Notes: generated by a model not told the origin, from the sequence alone. A DNA stretch of 64,000 bases from Chitinophagaceae bacterium (GCA_016704325.1 JADJAG010000004.1:124001-188000), one strand, 5' to 3'; shown: positions 19,596 to 29,284, counted from the stretch's first letter. Translations and numbers: made by a program.

Positions 19596-19621
19596 GTTAA
19601 TGGTTTTTTGTTTTGTGAATG

Positions 19622-20029
19622 TTAATTGTCCGGCGCGCCATCACCAATCCATTTTGAGATTTTAGCCAGGTTACAGTCTGTCAGTTTTGGTGCACCGGAC
19701 GGCATGGGTGAAAATCCGCTCGCGTAATTAATCGAACCTTCCAGGCTGCCATCGTTTACCCGCACCATAACATTGTCATAGCCTTCGAGCAATATGCCAC
19801 TGGTATTAGAACTGACGCTGTGACAGTTATAGCATTGTTGTTCCAGGATCGGAACCACGGTAGCTGAAAAAGTCACGTTGGCGGTATCGCAGGAATCAGT
19901 GGTTGAAGGGTAAAGTTCTTCTTCAATATCGTAGTAACAGCCGTTGGTCAGCAAGCTGAATGTTGCAAAGAGCATCAGGTAACTCAGGCCTTTGATTGTA
20001 TGGAGCAGTACGTTTAATCTTAAGATCAT
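19622..20029 (-). CDS. c-type cytochrome domain lipoprotein
   Basis: About 135 residues from an ATG at 20027-20029, chosen because it begins a lipoprotein signal (LFATFSLLTNGC). A heme-binding CYNCH motif lies in VVPILEQQCYNCHSVSSNTS, and the MPSG segment may give the axial methionine. Expected to be an envelope electron carrier. It is the first gene of the minus-strand cluster with the OB-fold, YceI and DUF5777 genes. The whole domain is similar to the second half of the 25.9-kb protein (shared GILL, KWxxDGAPxN). Confidence 0.83.
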   Translation of the reverse strand: MILRLNVLLHTIKGLSYLMLFATFSLLTNGCYYDIEEELYPSTTDSCDTANVTFSATVVPILEQQCYNCHSVSSNTSGILLEGYDNVMVRVNDGSLEGSINYASGFSPMPSGAPKLTDCNLAKISKWIGDGAPDN

Positions 20030-20350
20030 ATATACTTTTGCTTCTGCACGGTTTTCTACGCAGGAAGAAACAGACGCAAAGCAACGGCATCGGGCCTGGT
20101 ATATAAACTTATTTGACTTCAGTAAGGATTCCGGTGGAGTGAATGGTAGAAATCCAACATCTAAGCAGGTAGCCGTTGTTAAGAAATGCCTGATTTGAGC
20201 AACCAACCGGCCGGCATCGGCATGCAACCGTCAATTCCTTTTTTTCTTCTGCGAATGCATAGTCGGTTAATAGGTGCTCCTGTCCGGGCGTTGGGTGTAC
20301 GACAAATTGGAAATTGATTATTGGGTGTTGAATATTGGATATTTGAGTAA

Positions 20351-21840
20351 TGTCGTTGACTGAAATAGGTTGACCTTTTTTAACTGATTTTTCTGTTTTT
20401 CAATTACTTTTCAATGTTACTATTACTATTAATGATGTGGGAAAGTGAAAAAAATTCCCGTAAAAAATAATTGACTTTTTTCACTTTTCCATATCATCAA
20501 TTATTGACTTTTTTTGAACGGTGATGGCATATCCGTCATGGATTTTTAGTTTAGGTCGTTGACGTTTGGTTTGTTGACTGATCTGTGCTGCAAATATTGA
20601 GGGGGTCATCATCTTCAAGCTACTATGTGGTTTTTCGTTGTTGTAGTAGCCGATGATTTTACGCGTTAATGATTGAAGATTAGCTGATGTTACATCCAAC
20701 TCGGAAAAGTACTGATTTTTTATCGTGCCTTGCACTCGTTCTACATAAGCGTTTTGCTGCGGAAGTTTGCCCATGCTGATCTTCATGCCATTATCGTTAA
20801 GTCGCTTTTTTGTGTGCCGCTCTGATGTATTGACTGCCTCGATCCGAATGGAAGATACATCCTTTGATACACGTACCTTGCCTTGCCCGCAGGGCCTTCT
20901 TAAAGCAGATCGTGACTTGCTCAGCCGTTAAGCGGTTGGAAAGATGCAACGAGAGTAGTTCTCTCGAATACACATCTTCAATGGTGACTCCGTAAAAATG
21001 TTGTTGCTCAATACCTAAATAAAAGATATCGGATTGCCATACCTGGTTGATGTTGTCTAGCACCTTGCCCTCAATGCGGTTCGGATATACTTCTACCAGC
21101 TGGCTCCACGTGGTCTTGATCATGCTGCGCTTGCGTTTTAGTTTGAAACCATTGGCAAATCCAATTTGCTCGAACTGATCTCTGCCTACCGGCAATGGCG
21201 ATGTGGCTGCGTAGTACATCGTACGGCAGCCCATCGCTTTGTGATGCTTGCGGATCTTATTGATCTGGTTTACCACTTGCGCACACACTTCCGTCTGCTG
21301 TTGCTGGCGTTTGCGATATTTCCATAACGCTTGCTTGCTTAAGCCCGTAACCTCGTACAGTGCTTTCATTTTGTATCCGTGTTTGATCCTTTGATGGATC
21401 CGGTACCATTCAAGTGCCGGCTTAATGAATTTTTTTAGATCCGTCCCGTATTCTTCATTGGCCAACTCAATGACCTTGTTGAGTAAATCCATCTCCAGCT
21501 GCTTACGACCCAGCGCTGCTTCTAATTCTTTGATGCGCTGTTCCAATTGCTTACTTCGGTATGCTTCGCTTTTTTCTTCCACAATCAATGTTTTATTCTT
21601 CACCAAATATCGGCTATAACGTCCTAACCAGTTGTAGATGCTTTGTTCACTCACTTGCAATTCACGCGATGCTTCCAGCACCGTACATCGACCCAGCTCT
21701 ATATCCTTAACTGTTTGCTTTCGAATATCCTCGCTGAATATCCTGTGAACGCGTAAACCTGTCTTTTTTGATGATTTTCTCTTGTTACCGTTGACCATGT
21801 TTTTACCCTTTTTTTGGTCAACCTATTTCAGTCACGGACA
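20351..21840 (-). mobile_element. IS3-family insertion sequence (about 1490 bp)
   Basis: The ends are 25-bp inverted repeats with two mismatches: TGTCGTTGACTGAAATAGG... on the left and TGTCCGTGACTGAAATAGG... on the inverted right. A 3-bp direct duplication TAA flanks both ends. Ends starting with TG and a 3-bp duplication are typical of IS3. The element sits inside inverted-repeat element C and contains the transposase described separately. Confidence 0.92.
20481..21798 (-). pseudogene. IS3-family transposase (OrfA+OrfB in one frame), frameshifted in the integrase core
   Basis: The first frame (20797-21798) starts with a helix-turn-helix (SEDIRKQTVKDIELGRCTVL ... SEQSIYNWLGRYSRYL) and a leucine-rich coiled segment, then runs straight into the OrfB part without the usual programmed shift. 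It holds the first catalytic Asp (NQVWQSDIFYLG) and the second (HSDRGSQY). The third catalytic residue, the Glu in NAYVERVQGT, is in a second frame (20481-20786). Joining requires loss of one A from the six-A run near 20803 (HKKAT* to HKKRLNDNG). That is a +1-type change, not the -1 shift typical for IS3, so it looks like a disabling or erroneous indel. Confidence 0.87.
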
Positions 21841-22125
21841 TAAGTGAGTAAAGCAGAGTAATGATTACAGAATAGCAAGTAATCGGCTTCGCCGCAACAA
21901 TTTAACAATTTAGCCATTTAACCATTTAACCCACCAGCCATTGCTTTACAAGATGAACGAATTGTCGTACACCCCTTTTAAACCGAATGTTAATTTATGT
22001 GGCTGAAAAGCTTATTTTGAGTTCGGTAAAAGGTGAAGGAGAAAGATCAGCTACCGTTTCGTAGATGTATGATTTAGGAAATTGATGCAATTTTGTTAAC
22101 TAAAGCCAATTTAAGCGCAAGATTC

Positions 22126-22722
22126 ATGTTAATGGCCATTCAAAAAAAGGCGGGTGTATTCTTGATACTGGCGCTTGCATTTTTTGTAGCCCAGGCTTTT
22201 TCATTCTTAACTAAACCCAATGCCGGCATCATTTACCGGTGTAGCAATGGCAACGTATCTTTTCTTTCCGATGCACCGCTGGAAGATATCACAGCCACAT
22301 CCAAAGAATTAAAAGGTGCACTTGATACAGAGGGAAGAACTTTTCTCTTTTCAGTGGAGGTGAGTACCTTCCAGGGGTTTAATAGTGGCTTGCAGGAAGA
22401 ACACTTTAATGAGAACTATCTGGAAACTTCGAGGTATCCGAAAGTTACCTTCCAGGGTAAAATTGTGGAAGATATTGACCTTGCCAGGGAGGGGACTTAT
22501 GAAGTACGCGCCAAAGGCATGCTGGAAATACACGGTATCAGGCAGGAAAGAATAATAAAGGGAACCATCACCGTTCATAACGAACAACTCACCGTTGATG
22601 CAAGTTTTACAGTACTGCTGGAGGATCATGATATAAAAATTCCCAGGGTAGTTTATCAAAAAATATCACCTGAAATTGTAATTACACTGCATGCTGCAAT
22701 GGAAAGGTTGATACAAAACTAA
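22126..22722 (+). CDS. YceI-family periplasmic protein
   Basis: About 198 residues from the ATG at 22126 (MLMAIQKKAGVFLILALAFF), chosen because it begins the signal peptide; an in-frame ATG at 22093 would add an unrelated N-terminus. The YceI lipocalin-like barrel includes DAPLEDITATSKELKG, LQEEHFNENYLETSRYPKVT and GMLEIHGIRQERIIKGT. It probably binds an isoprenoid or amide lipid in the periplasm. It is an intact paralogue of the frameshifted gene at 18.3 kb and stands alone downstream of repeat element C. Confidence 0.88.
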   Translation: MLMAIQKKAGVFLILALAFFVAQAFSFLTKPNAGIIYRCSNGNVSFLSDAPLEDITATSKELKGALDTEGRTFLFSVEVSTFQGFNSGLQEEHFNENYLETSRYPKVTFQGKIVEDIDLAREGTYEVRAKGMLEIHGIRQERIIKGTITVHNEQLTVDASFTVLLEDHDIKIPRVVYQKISPEIVITLHAAMERLIQN

Positions 22723-22937
22723 ACAGGGCAGTTGTACGGGAAGCTTACATCGCCTGATTATAAAAGATGGGAACCTGTTTGATCTGAAATACGTCCAAAT
22801 CATATTCAGACATAATAAAATACCTGTGGGCCGGCTTTTATGCCCGCTTAACCACATTAATTTTAACACAGGATGGATTATTGCCATGTTTGTGTAATCA
22901 ACATGAATTGCATCACATGGAAGCACGGCAACCGTAA

Positions 22938-22968
22938 TTGCATGATTGAATAAATTAATTTAACTTTA
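22938..22968 (+). promoter_or_regulatory. Candidate promoter abutting the LytTR regulator start
   Basis: TTG at 22938-22940, a 20-bp spacer and TAACTTTA at 22961-22968. Only four bases separate the -7 element from the ATG, so the message would be leaderless. Confidence 0.4.
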
Positions 22969-22972
22969 TCAA

Positions 22973-23737
22973 ATGCGAATACTAATTATAGAGGACGAAA
23001 TAGCTGCTGCGCGCAGACTACGCAAAATGCTGGGCGAGATTAATAAGGAGGCAGAGGTGGTGGAAGTACTGGATAGCGTGAAATCTTCCGTAAAATGGTT
23101 GCAGGCGAATGAACTACCTGACATCATTTTAATGGACATTCAACTGGCGGATGGCAATTGTTTTGAGATATTTAAGCAGGTGGAAATAAATTGTCCGATC
23201 ATCTTCACCACAGCTTATGATGCATTTGCAGTAAAAGCCTTTGAAGTGAATGCCATTGCCTACCTGATGAAACCGGTGAAAAGTGCAGACCTGGAAGGTG
23301 CATTGAAGAAGTTCGATAAATTAAAATCAGGTGCCTCCAGCTTTAATTATCAGCGATTGCTGGAAACACTGCATGCGGAAGGCGGCGCTTACCAGAAACG
23401 GTTACTGCTAAAAATAGGTCAAACCATACGGGCCCTGGAGATCAATGATATTGCCTATTTCTATACGCATGATAAGATTGTCACCATTATCACCAGCGAC
23501 AATAGAAAATATCCCGGTGACTATACGCTGGATCAATTGGAGAAAATGCTCGATCCTAAATTATTCTTCCGGATCAACCGACAGTTTATTGTCAGTAGTA
23601 AAGCAATCCGCGAGATGTATGTCATTTCCAAATCACGTGTGAAAATGGTATTGCATCCACCAATTGATGCTGAAACTGCAGTGAGCTCAGAAAGGGTGGC
23701 CCCCTTCAAAAAGTGGCTTACCGATGAGTCAAATTAG
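22973..23737 (+). CDS. LytTR-family response regulator
   Basis: A 254-residue two-domain regulator. The receiver domain (1-120) has the acidic pocket IIEDE, the phosphoacceptor Asp in DIILMDIQLADG and the conserved Lys in YLMKPV. The C-terminal LytTR DNA-binding domain (about 145-250) includes RLLLKIGQTIRALEINDIAY and FFRINRQFIVSSKAI. Such regulators are usually paired with an HPK7-type sensor kinase; none is adjacent, so it is an orphan here. The first Met is needed for the opening beta-strand RILIIEDE. Confidence 0.93.
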   Translation: MRILIIEDEIAAARRLRKMLGEINKEAEVVEVLDSVKSSVKWLQANELPDIILMDIQLADGNCFEIFKQVEINCPIIFTTAYDAFAVKAFEVNAIAYLMKPVKSADLEGALKKFDKLKSGASSFNYQRLLETLHAEGGAYQKRLLLKIGQTIRALEINDIAYFYTHDKIVTIITSDNRKYPGDYTLDQLEKMLDPKLFFRINRQFIVSSKAIREMYVISKSRVKMVLHPPIDAETAVSSERVAPFKKWLTDESN

Positions 23738-23813
23738 TTAAAGGCAGATATAATGCCAGGGAGTACGACCAATTGGATATTGAATATTGAGTGTTGAATA
23801 TTGGATATTTGAA

Positions 23814-25641
23814 TCCCCTCCGAAAAGTATTCTATATCTTTAGCAATATAAAACATTGGTCTTATTGTTGACAATATTGTTAATAACAAATTGATATTCA
23901 ATAGTATAAGCATGTAGTATTTGTTTATCTTGCTGCTACCAATTACAAAGAGACAATGTTTAAGAAAACCACGATTGAATCACAATTAGGAATTTTTTTC
24001 TGCTCCAAGTTCATTCCTTTCAGGAAGGGCTGAGAGTTTTTATCAAAATCAAGATGCCTGGCATAATTTGTTTCGTGTTCAAGTTACTTCACGCATAGAT
24101 GAAACTATTTGCAAGCCCCTATTTACAAAACAAACAGGTTCTCCTAATTCATCTGTCCGGGTTTTAATTGCAATGATGGTACTTAAAGAAGCTAATGGAT
24201 GGAGTGATGAACAACTCTTTGAAAATTGTCGTTTCAATTTGTTAGTTCGCAGTGCATTAGGCTTGATGAATATGGATGATGCGGTTCCTGTAGAATCAAC
24301 GTATTACTTATTTCGTAAACGGATCGTGGAATATGAAAAGTCTGAGAAAATAAATCTGTTTGAAAAAACTTTTGCTTCTGTAACAAAAGGACAAGCCACT
24401 GATTTTGAAGTGAGCGGAAAAAGTATCCGAATGGATAGCAAGTTGCTGGGCAGCAATATAGCATGGCTTAGTCGTTATGAATTGATACATGAAACATTGC
24501 GTTTAGTTTGTCAGGATATTAAAGAAATCTTGGCTAATCATTTCTTAACAACATCCCAAAAACAGATGATTGAAAACCTACTCAAAGAAACTGGCAATAA
24601 AGTAGTTTACCGAAGTACAAGTGCTGAGGTTAAAACAAAAATGCAGGAATTAGGATTGCTTGCATATACGGTGATTGAGTTGTATAATTCTCCATCCAGT
24701 AAGCATTATGAAACACTTAAAAGAATTTTTTCAGAACAATTCAAAATGGATGATGACGGCAAAACAATAATCTCCAGGAACAAAGAAGAAATTAGTGCTG
24801 ATTCTATTCAATCCCCACATGATACAGACTGCCATTATCGTAATAAAGACGGTAATCAGATAAAAGGTTACAGCATGAATGTAACCGAAAGTTGTGATGG
24901 AGAAAGCCTCAACTTAATCAGTGGAGTTGACGTTCGCGTGGTAAGTACTGCTGACAATGACTTTCTACAAAATGGCGTTAATGGAACGAAAGAACTATTT
25001 ACTGAAACAGTTAAAAATATTCATACTGATGGAGCATATCATAGTACAGATAACCAGCAATTTTGTAAAAATGAAAATGCAGATTTGCTTATAAACGCGA
25101 TACAAGGTGCTAAGGCTCGTTTTGATTTAGAGAAAAAGGAAGAAGGTGAACTTACAGTAACCGACACACATAATGGTGAAATAATACCGGCAACCAAACT
25201 AAAAAATAAGGACAAATGGAGAATTAAAGTGGGCATCACTTATAAATACTTTACAGCAAAAGCAATCACAGCCTCTGCACTCAAAAGAAAAATAGCCGCT
25301 ATTCCGCAAGAAGTTTTGAATATTCGCAATAATGTTGAAGCAACTATTTTTCAATTAGGATATCATTACCCAAACGACAAGACCCGATATAGAGGACTAA
25401 TCAAACATAAAATGTGGGCCAACATTCGTTGTATGTGGGTAAACTTTGTTCGTATAGCAAATTATTTGACCAAACCATTCATCAAAAATCATTCTTGCCC
25501 GCATCCAGCTTTAATAATGACCCTGATAATGCATGTTTTGGCTTCTATGATGGATTTAAAGTTTCTTTTTTGCCAAACCAACTCAATGACATCAAAAAAT
25601 CAACTATTTTGACCTTATTAAAATACCCTTTTCGGAGGGGA
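23814..25641 (+). mobile_element. IS1182-type insertion sequence, copy 2
   Basis: About 1828 bp with 14-bp inverted repeats TCCCCTCCGAAAAG. Apart from a few indels and substitutions it is the same as the minus-strand copy at 2283-4108, so transposition was recent. Immediate flanks read TGA(A) and (C)TCA, the same as copy 1 when both are put in one orientation, which indicates a palindromic target choice. Confidence 0.88.
23956..25612 (+). pseudogene. IS1182-type transposase, near-intact with a 5' frameshift
   Basis: The main frame (from about 24068) gives 514 residues with the DUF772-type N-terminal domain (VRVLIAMMVLKEANGWSDEQ, FRKRIVEYE) and a DDE core (MDSKLLGSNIAWLSRY, HTDGAYHSTDNQQF). 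It lacks an ATG; the true ATG at 23956 opens MFKKTTIESQLGIF but then shifts because the T-run at about 23992 has seven Ts where copy 1 has six. One base less would give an intact transposase starting MFKKTTIESQLGIFSAPSSF. Its C-terminus ends in MTSKNQLF in both copies. Confidence 0.85.
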
Positions 25642-25955
25642 CTCATATTTCAAATTTGAATATTCAACATCCAGTATCGAACATCCAATTGACATTTCAT
25701 AGCTGGCAGCACATCTACCATTGCTTCACAAGCTACAATAGTAGTCGTACACCCAAAGCCGATGCTTCATTATATCAATACCCGCTTTTTGCTCAGTCCC
25801 TAAGTCTTCCGCTTCAGCACTGATTTTGCCTTGTTCAACTGTCTTCATTTTGCCACTTGCCGGTTATAGGGGAATATTACAGGAGCAAATGCAATAAGTA
25901 AGCAATTGATTTTATGAGTTGCATTGCAACATGTTTCAAATAACAGTTGGATAAC

Positions 25956-26732
25956 ATGAAAATAGTTAAGCATTTTACTAATGTATTATTCCTGGCCTTC
26001 GTAGCCGGATTGCTTTGGTTGAGTAGTTGTAAGCATGATATTCCCATTGTCATTCCCATCGATCCAGTGATTCCCATTGATACTACTGATATTACGGATA
26101 CAACTGATATCACCGATACGGTGGAAATTAACCCTGATCCCTGCGATCCTGACTCCGTTTATTTTGAAACGGACATTTTACCGATGCTGATTTCCAACTG
26201 TGCAATGAGTGGATGTCATGATGATGCCTCACATGAAGATGGCGTGATACTCACTTCTTATTCAAAAGTGATGAATACTGCTGATGTAGAACCCTTTGAT
26301 CTTAATGACAGTAAGCTTTATGAAGCCATTACAGAGACGGACTCCGATGATAAGATGCCACCTCCACCGAACACACCACTAAGCAGCGATCAGGTAGCCC
26401 TTATTGCCAAATGGATCATGCAGGGGGCGCTGAATATTACCTGCAATGCGAATTTTGACAGTTGCGATGTATCCAATGTCACCTATTCCGGAACGGTAGC
26501 ACCCATTCTCCAAAACTTTTGTGTCGGCTGTCACAGCGGTTCTGCTCCTTCAGGCGGTATTCTGTTGAATCAGTACAATGGTGTTGCAGCAGTTGCACTA
26601 AGCGGACAACTGGTTGGTTCTATTACCGGTGCATCCGGTTTTGCTAAAATGCCACCGGCTGGTGGAAGCCTGTCTTCCTGCAATATTGAAAAAATAACCA
26701 AATGGGTTACCGACGGAGCCCCCAATAATTAA
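25956..26732 (+). CDS. Lipoprotein with two c-type cytochrome domains
   Basis: About 258 residues from the second ATG (MKIVKHFTNVLFLAFVAG), whose signal ends at the lipobox LSSC. A low-complexity linker of repeated IPIDTTDITDTTDITDT-type units follows. Two heme domains are visible: CAMSGCH with KMPPPPN, and CVGCH with KMPPAGG; in each the Met of KMPP is the probable axial ligand. It resembles envelope cytochromes of Bacteroidota often found beside YceI/DUF5777 genes. The second domain is the closest relative of the 19.6-kb protein. The downstream T9SS gene begins 35 bases after its stop. Confidence 0.85.
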   Translation: MKIVKHFTNVLFLAFVAGLLWLSSCKHDIPIVIPIDPVIPIDTTDITDTTDITDTVEINPDPCDPDSVYFETDILPMLISNCAMSGCHDDASHEDGVILTSYSKVMNTADVEPFDLNDSKLYEAITETDSDDKMPPPPNTPLSSDQVALIAKWIMQGALNITCNANFDSCDVSNVTYSGTVAPILQNFCVGCHSGSAPSGGILLNQYNGVAAVALSGQLVGSITGASGFAKMPPAGGSLSSCNIEKITKWVTDGAPNN

Positions 26733-26767
26733 CACTTCAACGATTTCATTTTTAAAACGCAATTTTT

Positions 26768-27649
26768 ATGAAAGCAAAAATTTTACTTACGCCGTTACTG
26801 GTCTTCTTCTATGCAACAACATTAATTGCACAGATTCCTAATGCCGATTTTGAACTATGGACAGACATGGGAGGTTGGGATGATCCGGATGACTGGTACA
26901 CACTTAATACTTTGTATGATGGTGATCCGGAAACAGTGCGCACCACCGGAGATGCTGTTTCAGGTACTACGGCAGTAAGGATGGAGAATGCAGAAGATAA
27001 CAATGGTAATGTAGTGCGTGCCATGTTGTTAAGTGGTAATAACAGTTTATCCAATCATCCTGGTTTTGCATACAATGAAAGGCCATATGCCCTCGAAGGC
27101 TATTGCCAATATAGTCCACAAGACAATGATGATTCCTGCTATGTACAAGTTTACCTTACCCGCTACAATACCGGCACACAATCACGTGATCTGATTGGTT
27201 CCGGAATGTTTGGTTCCGGAGAAGATATGGATGATTATATTTTGTTCTCGGCGCCGATAGATTATTTCTCCTCACAGTTTCCTGATTCAGCCTATATCGT
27301 TGTTTATGCCGGAAAGGTGAATGGTGCATTGGATGGAAGTCGGCTTTTGCTGGATGCTTTAAGTTTCAATGAAACAACAACTACTGAAGCAACCGGTTTG
27401 GCGAATGATTTTGAGATCAATGTCTTTCCCAATCCTGCACATGGCCAACTGAATATTCAGCACCTGCCTGCGCATTCCTCCGCTTCGCTGGCACTGTTCG
27501 ATCACACCGGTGCAATTAAAAAATCAGTGGCGAATCTGCAGCAGGATTTTACCGTTGACCTGAATGGACTGGCGGCCGGCATTTACTTTTATGAAGTACG
27601 TTTCAGCAACAGCGATGCAGTGAAGAGAGGTAAGTTGATGGTTCAGTAA
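26768..27649 (+). CDS. Secreted T9SS protein, possible PCMD-like (carbohydrate-metabolism) domain
   Basis: A 293-residue protein with a signal peptide (FFYATTLIAQ). The mature part opens IPNADFELWTDMGGWDDPDD and continues in a beta-rich, aromatic-rich sequence (GSGMFGSGEDMDDYILFSAP, SAYIVVYAGKVNG) that resembles PCMD-type jelly-roll domains, an assignment made by eye only. The tail from about residue 217 (INVFPNPAHGQLNIQHL ... GIYFYEVRFSNSD) is a type A T9SS signal. Probably co-transcribed with the cytochrome gene upstream. Confidence 0.78.
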   Translation: MKAKILLTPLLVFFYATTLIAQIPNADFELWTDMGGWDDPDDWYTLNTLYDGDPETVRTTGDAVSGTTAVRMENAEDNNGNVVRAMLLSGNNSLSNHPGFAYNERPYALEGYCQYSPQDNDDSCYVQVYLTRYNTGTQSRDLIGSGMFGSGEDMDDYILFSAPIDYFSSQFPDSAYIVVYAGKVNGALDGSRLLLDALSFNETTTTEATGLANDFEINVFPNPAHGQLNIQHLPAHSSASLALFDHTGAIKKSVANLQQDFTVDLNGLAAGIYFYEVRFSNSDAVKRGKLMVQ

Positions 27650-27680
27650 TCACAGGTTACTTTCCTTATCAGTAATAACC

Positions 27681-29081
27681 TCACTTCATTACTTCAAAAA
27701 TTTTGGAGTAAACCCTGGTACCATCATTCACTTTTAAATAGTACACGCCATTTTTCAGTTTACTGATATCAAGGTCTTTTGAAAAGGACTGGTTCTTCTC
27801 CATAATTTTTTGTCCCCTGATGTCATAAACTTCTACACTGATTTTCTTCATAGGATATTTTGAAACCAGGTGGATTTGTTGCTGCGCCGGATTGGGGTGA
27901 ATGGAAAAAATGCTATCGGGTGCCGGATCTGCTATATTGATGATGGTACCATTGAACCACCATTCAAAACAAAAAGGAAACTCACGTGCCCAGAACCATT
28001 CGGAATGCTGTCCATCGTTTTTAATTACCGTATCCATTTCGGCATCTGTATATCCGCCGGAATACAAAGTATCATACATTGATTTGATGTCGGGCACCAT
28101 CTCCACGCTTTCATACCTGCCTGCCGTGAAATAATATTTCATCTCCTGTGTTTTCGGGTGATCGCCGGCATAGGTGTAAATCGAATCATTAAACCAGAAG
28201 GAAGGGGAGAATACACCAATCATACTAAACACATCGGGATACTTCAGACCGGCATAGTATGAAATCAATCCACCCATAGAGCTGCCTGCAATGGCTGTGA
28301 ATTCGCGCTGAGCAAGTGTCCGGTAATTGGCGTCTACGTAAGGCTTTAAGGTGTTAACGATAAAGTCGCAATATTCATCGCCCTGGCCTCCTCCATAAGT
28401 TGGATGTTTGTAGGGAGAATATTCATCGAGCCGGTAGATGCCCCCGTTTTCAATGGCAACTACAATCGCACCATAATTTCCATTTACCTGTAACTGATGT
28501 AAGGTTTCATCTACTTCCCATTCGCCGGCATACGAAGTGGAGTCATCGAATACATTCTGGCCATCCTGCATATAGATAACAGGATAGTATTTACTCAGGG
28601 AGGTTGTATAATCATCCGGTAGGTATAACCATATTTTCCTTGACCGGTTAAGCTGCGGCATGAAGAATGAATCATCCATCACGGAAACATTCGGCAGTGC
28701 GGTAGACGAATTGCCACTGCCATTCAACAAGTCGTCCCAGCCTGCAATGGTAAGATTGAGTGTTTCTCCATTACCATAGGTAAACGTGCGGTTGGGTTGA
28801 AAAGAGCCATCTGCTTTGCACTCTCCCTTTTCCCAGCTTCCCCGTGTAAATTTAAATTCGATGGTGCCACTGCCGCTGCCAAGCGTGATGGTGTAAAGGT
28901 CAACACTGATCTTGGTAAGTTTAGCAGATGCGGCGCCTGGATCCCAGCCGTTGAATGATCCGGCAATGTAAATATCATCTGTAACCGGTGTGTTTGATGG
29001 AACAGCAGTGATGTTGATGATTACCTGCGCTGTTGCGAGATGAATAATCAGTGATAATAAGCCGGTGAGTACATATTTCAT
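27681..29081 (-). CDS. Secreted esterase (Esterase-D/enterochelin-esterase fold) with N-terminal CBM-like domain and T9SS tail
   Basis: A 466-residue protein with a signal peptide (MKYVLTGLLSLIIHLATAQ). Residues about 20-125 look like an E-set/CBM20-like carbohydrate-binding domain (DDIYIAGSFNGWDPGAAS, GTIEFKFTRGSWEKGE). The alpha/beta hydrolase has the nucleophile in AIAGSSMGGLISYYAG and a probable catalytic His in NDGQHSEWFW, with RKIWLYLPDDYTTS and YMQDGQNVFDD at its start. The C-terminal part from about 390 (IHPNPAQQQIHLVSK ... NGVYYLKVNDG) is a type A T9SS signal. Probable role is extracellular hydrolysis of polysaccharide-linked esters; substrate not determined. Confidence 0.88.
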   Translation of the reverse strand: MKYVLTGLLSLIIHLATAQVIINITAVPSNTPVTDDIYIAGSFNGWDPGAASAKLTKISVDLYTITLGSGSGTIEFKFTRGSWEKGECKADGSFQPNRTFTYGNGETLNLTIAGWDDLLNGSGNSSTALPNVSVMDDSFFMPQLNRSRKIWLYLPDDYTTSLSKYYPVIYMQDGQNVFDDSTSYAGEWEVDETLHQLQVNGNYGAIVVAIENGGIYRLDEYSPYKHPTYGGGQGDEYCDFIVNTLKPYVDANYRTLAQREFTAIAGSSMGGLISYYAGLKYPDVFSMIGVFSPSFWFNDSIYTYAGDHPKTQEMKYYFTAGRYESVEMVPDIKSMYDTLYSGGYTDAEMDTVIKNDGQHSEWFWAREFPFCFEWWFNGTIINIADPAPDSIFSIHPNPAQQQIHLVSKYPMKKISVEVYDIRGQKIMEKNQSFSKDLDISKLKNGVYYLKVNDGTRVYSKIFEVMK

Positions 29082-29143
29082 GAGGTGAGAATTTGAATCA
29101 AAGTTAAAGGACTTTATTTGGTTTCTGCATGCAGGTTTTCATC

Positions 29144-29284
29144 GGGTTTACGAAAATTCGTTCATCTTGTAAAGCAATGGTTGGTGGGTTAAATGGTTAA
29201 ATGGTTAAATGGCTAAATGGTTAAATTGCTGCGGCGAAGCCGATCACTTGCTATTCTGTAATCACTACGCTACTTTACTCACTT
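29144..29284 (-). repeat. Truncated GGGTGTAC-type element E
   Basis: Begins GGGTTTACGA, then ATTCGTTCATCTTG and the reversed family interior with octad units (GGTTAAATGGTTAAATGG) and GCGGCGAAGCCGATC. It stops at the 85-bp tandem array; the other terminus is absent. Confidence 0.65.

Larger units (their letters stand above)
20293..21974 (+). repeat. GGGTGTAC inverted-repeat element C, interrupted by an IS3-type element
   Basis: Left end GGGTGTACGACAAATTGG at 20293, right end GAATTGTCGTACACCC ending at 21974. Removing 20351-21840 plus one copy of its TAA duplication restores the family consensus (TATTTGAGTAAGTGAGTAAAG). Outer flanks CGGGCGTT and CTTTTAAA do not match, so no target duplication remains for the element itself. 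Confidence 0.78.
23759..25754 (+). repeat. GGGTGTAC inverted-repeat element D, interrupted by an IS1182-type copy
   Basis: Left end GGGAGTACGACCAATTGG (diverged), right end AGTAGTCGTACACCC ending at 25754. The interior next to the left end (ATATTGAATATTGAGTGTTG) and right end (CCATTGCTTCACAAGC) match the family. The IS1182 copy occupies 23814-25641. Flanks TAATGCCA and AAAGCCGA do not form a convincing duplication. Confidence 0.68.

Noticed and set aside
20797..20810. Programmed -1 frameshift in the IS3 transposase at the A-run
   Set aside because: The frames require a +1 change, and the A-run is not in the register of a classic A-AAA-AAG slippery site; OrfA and OrfB are already fused in one frame.
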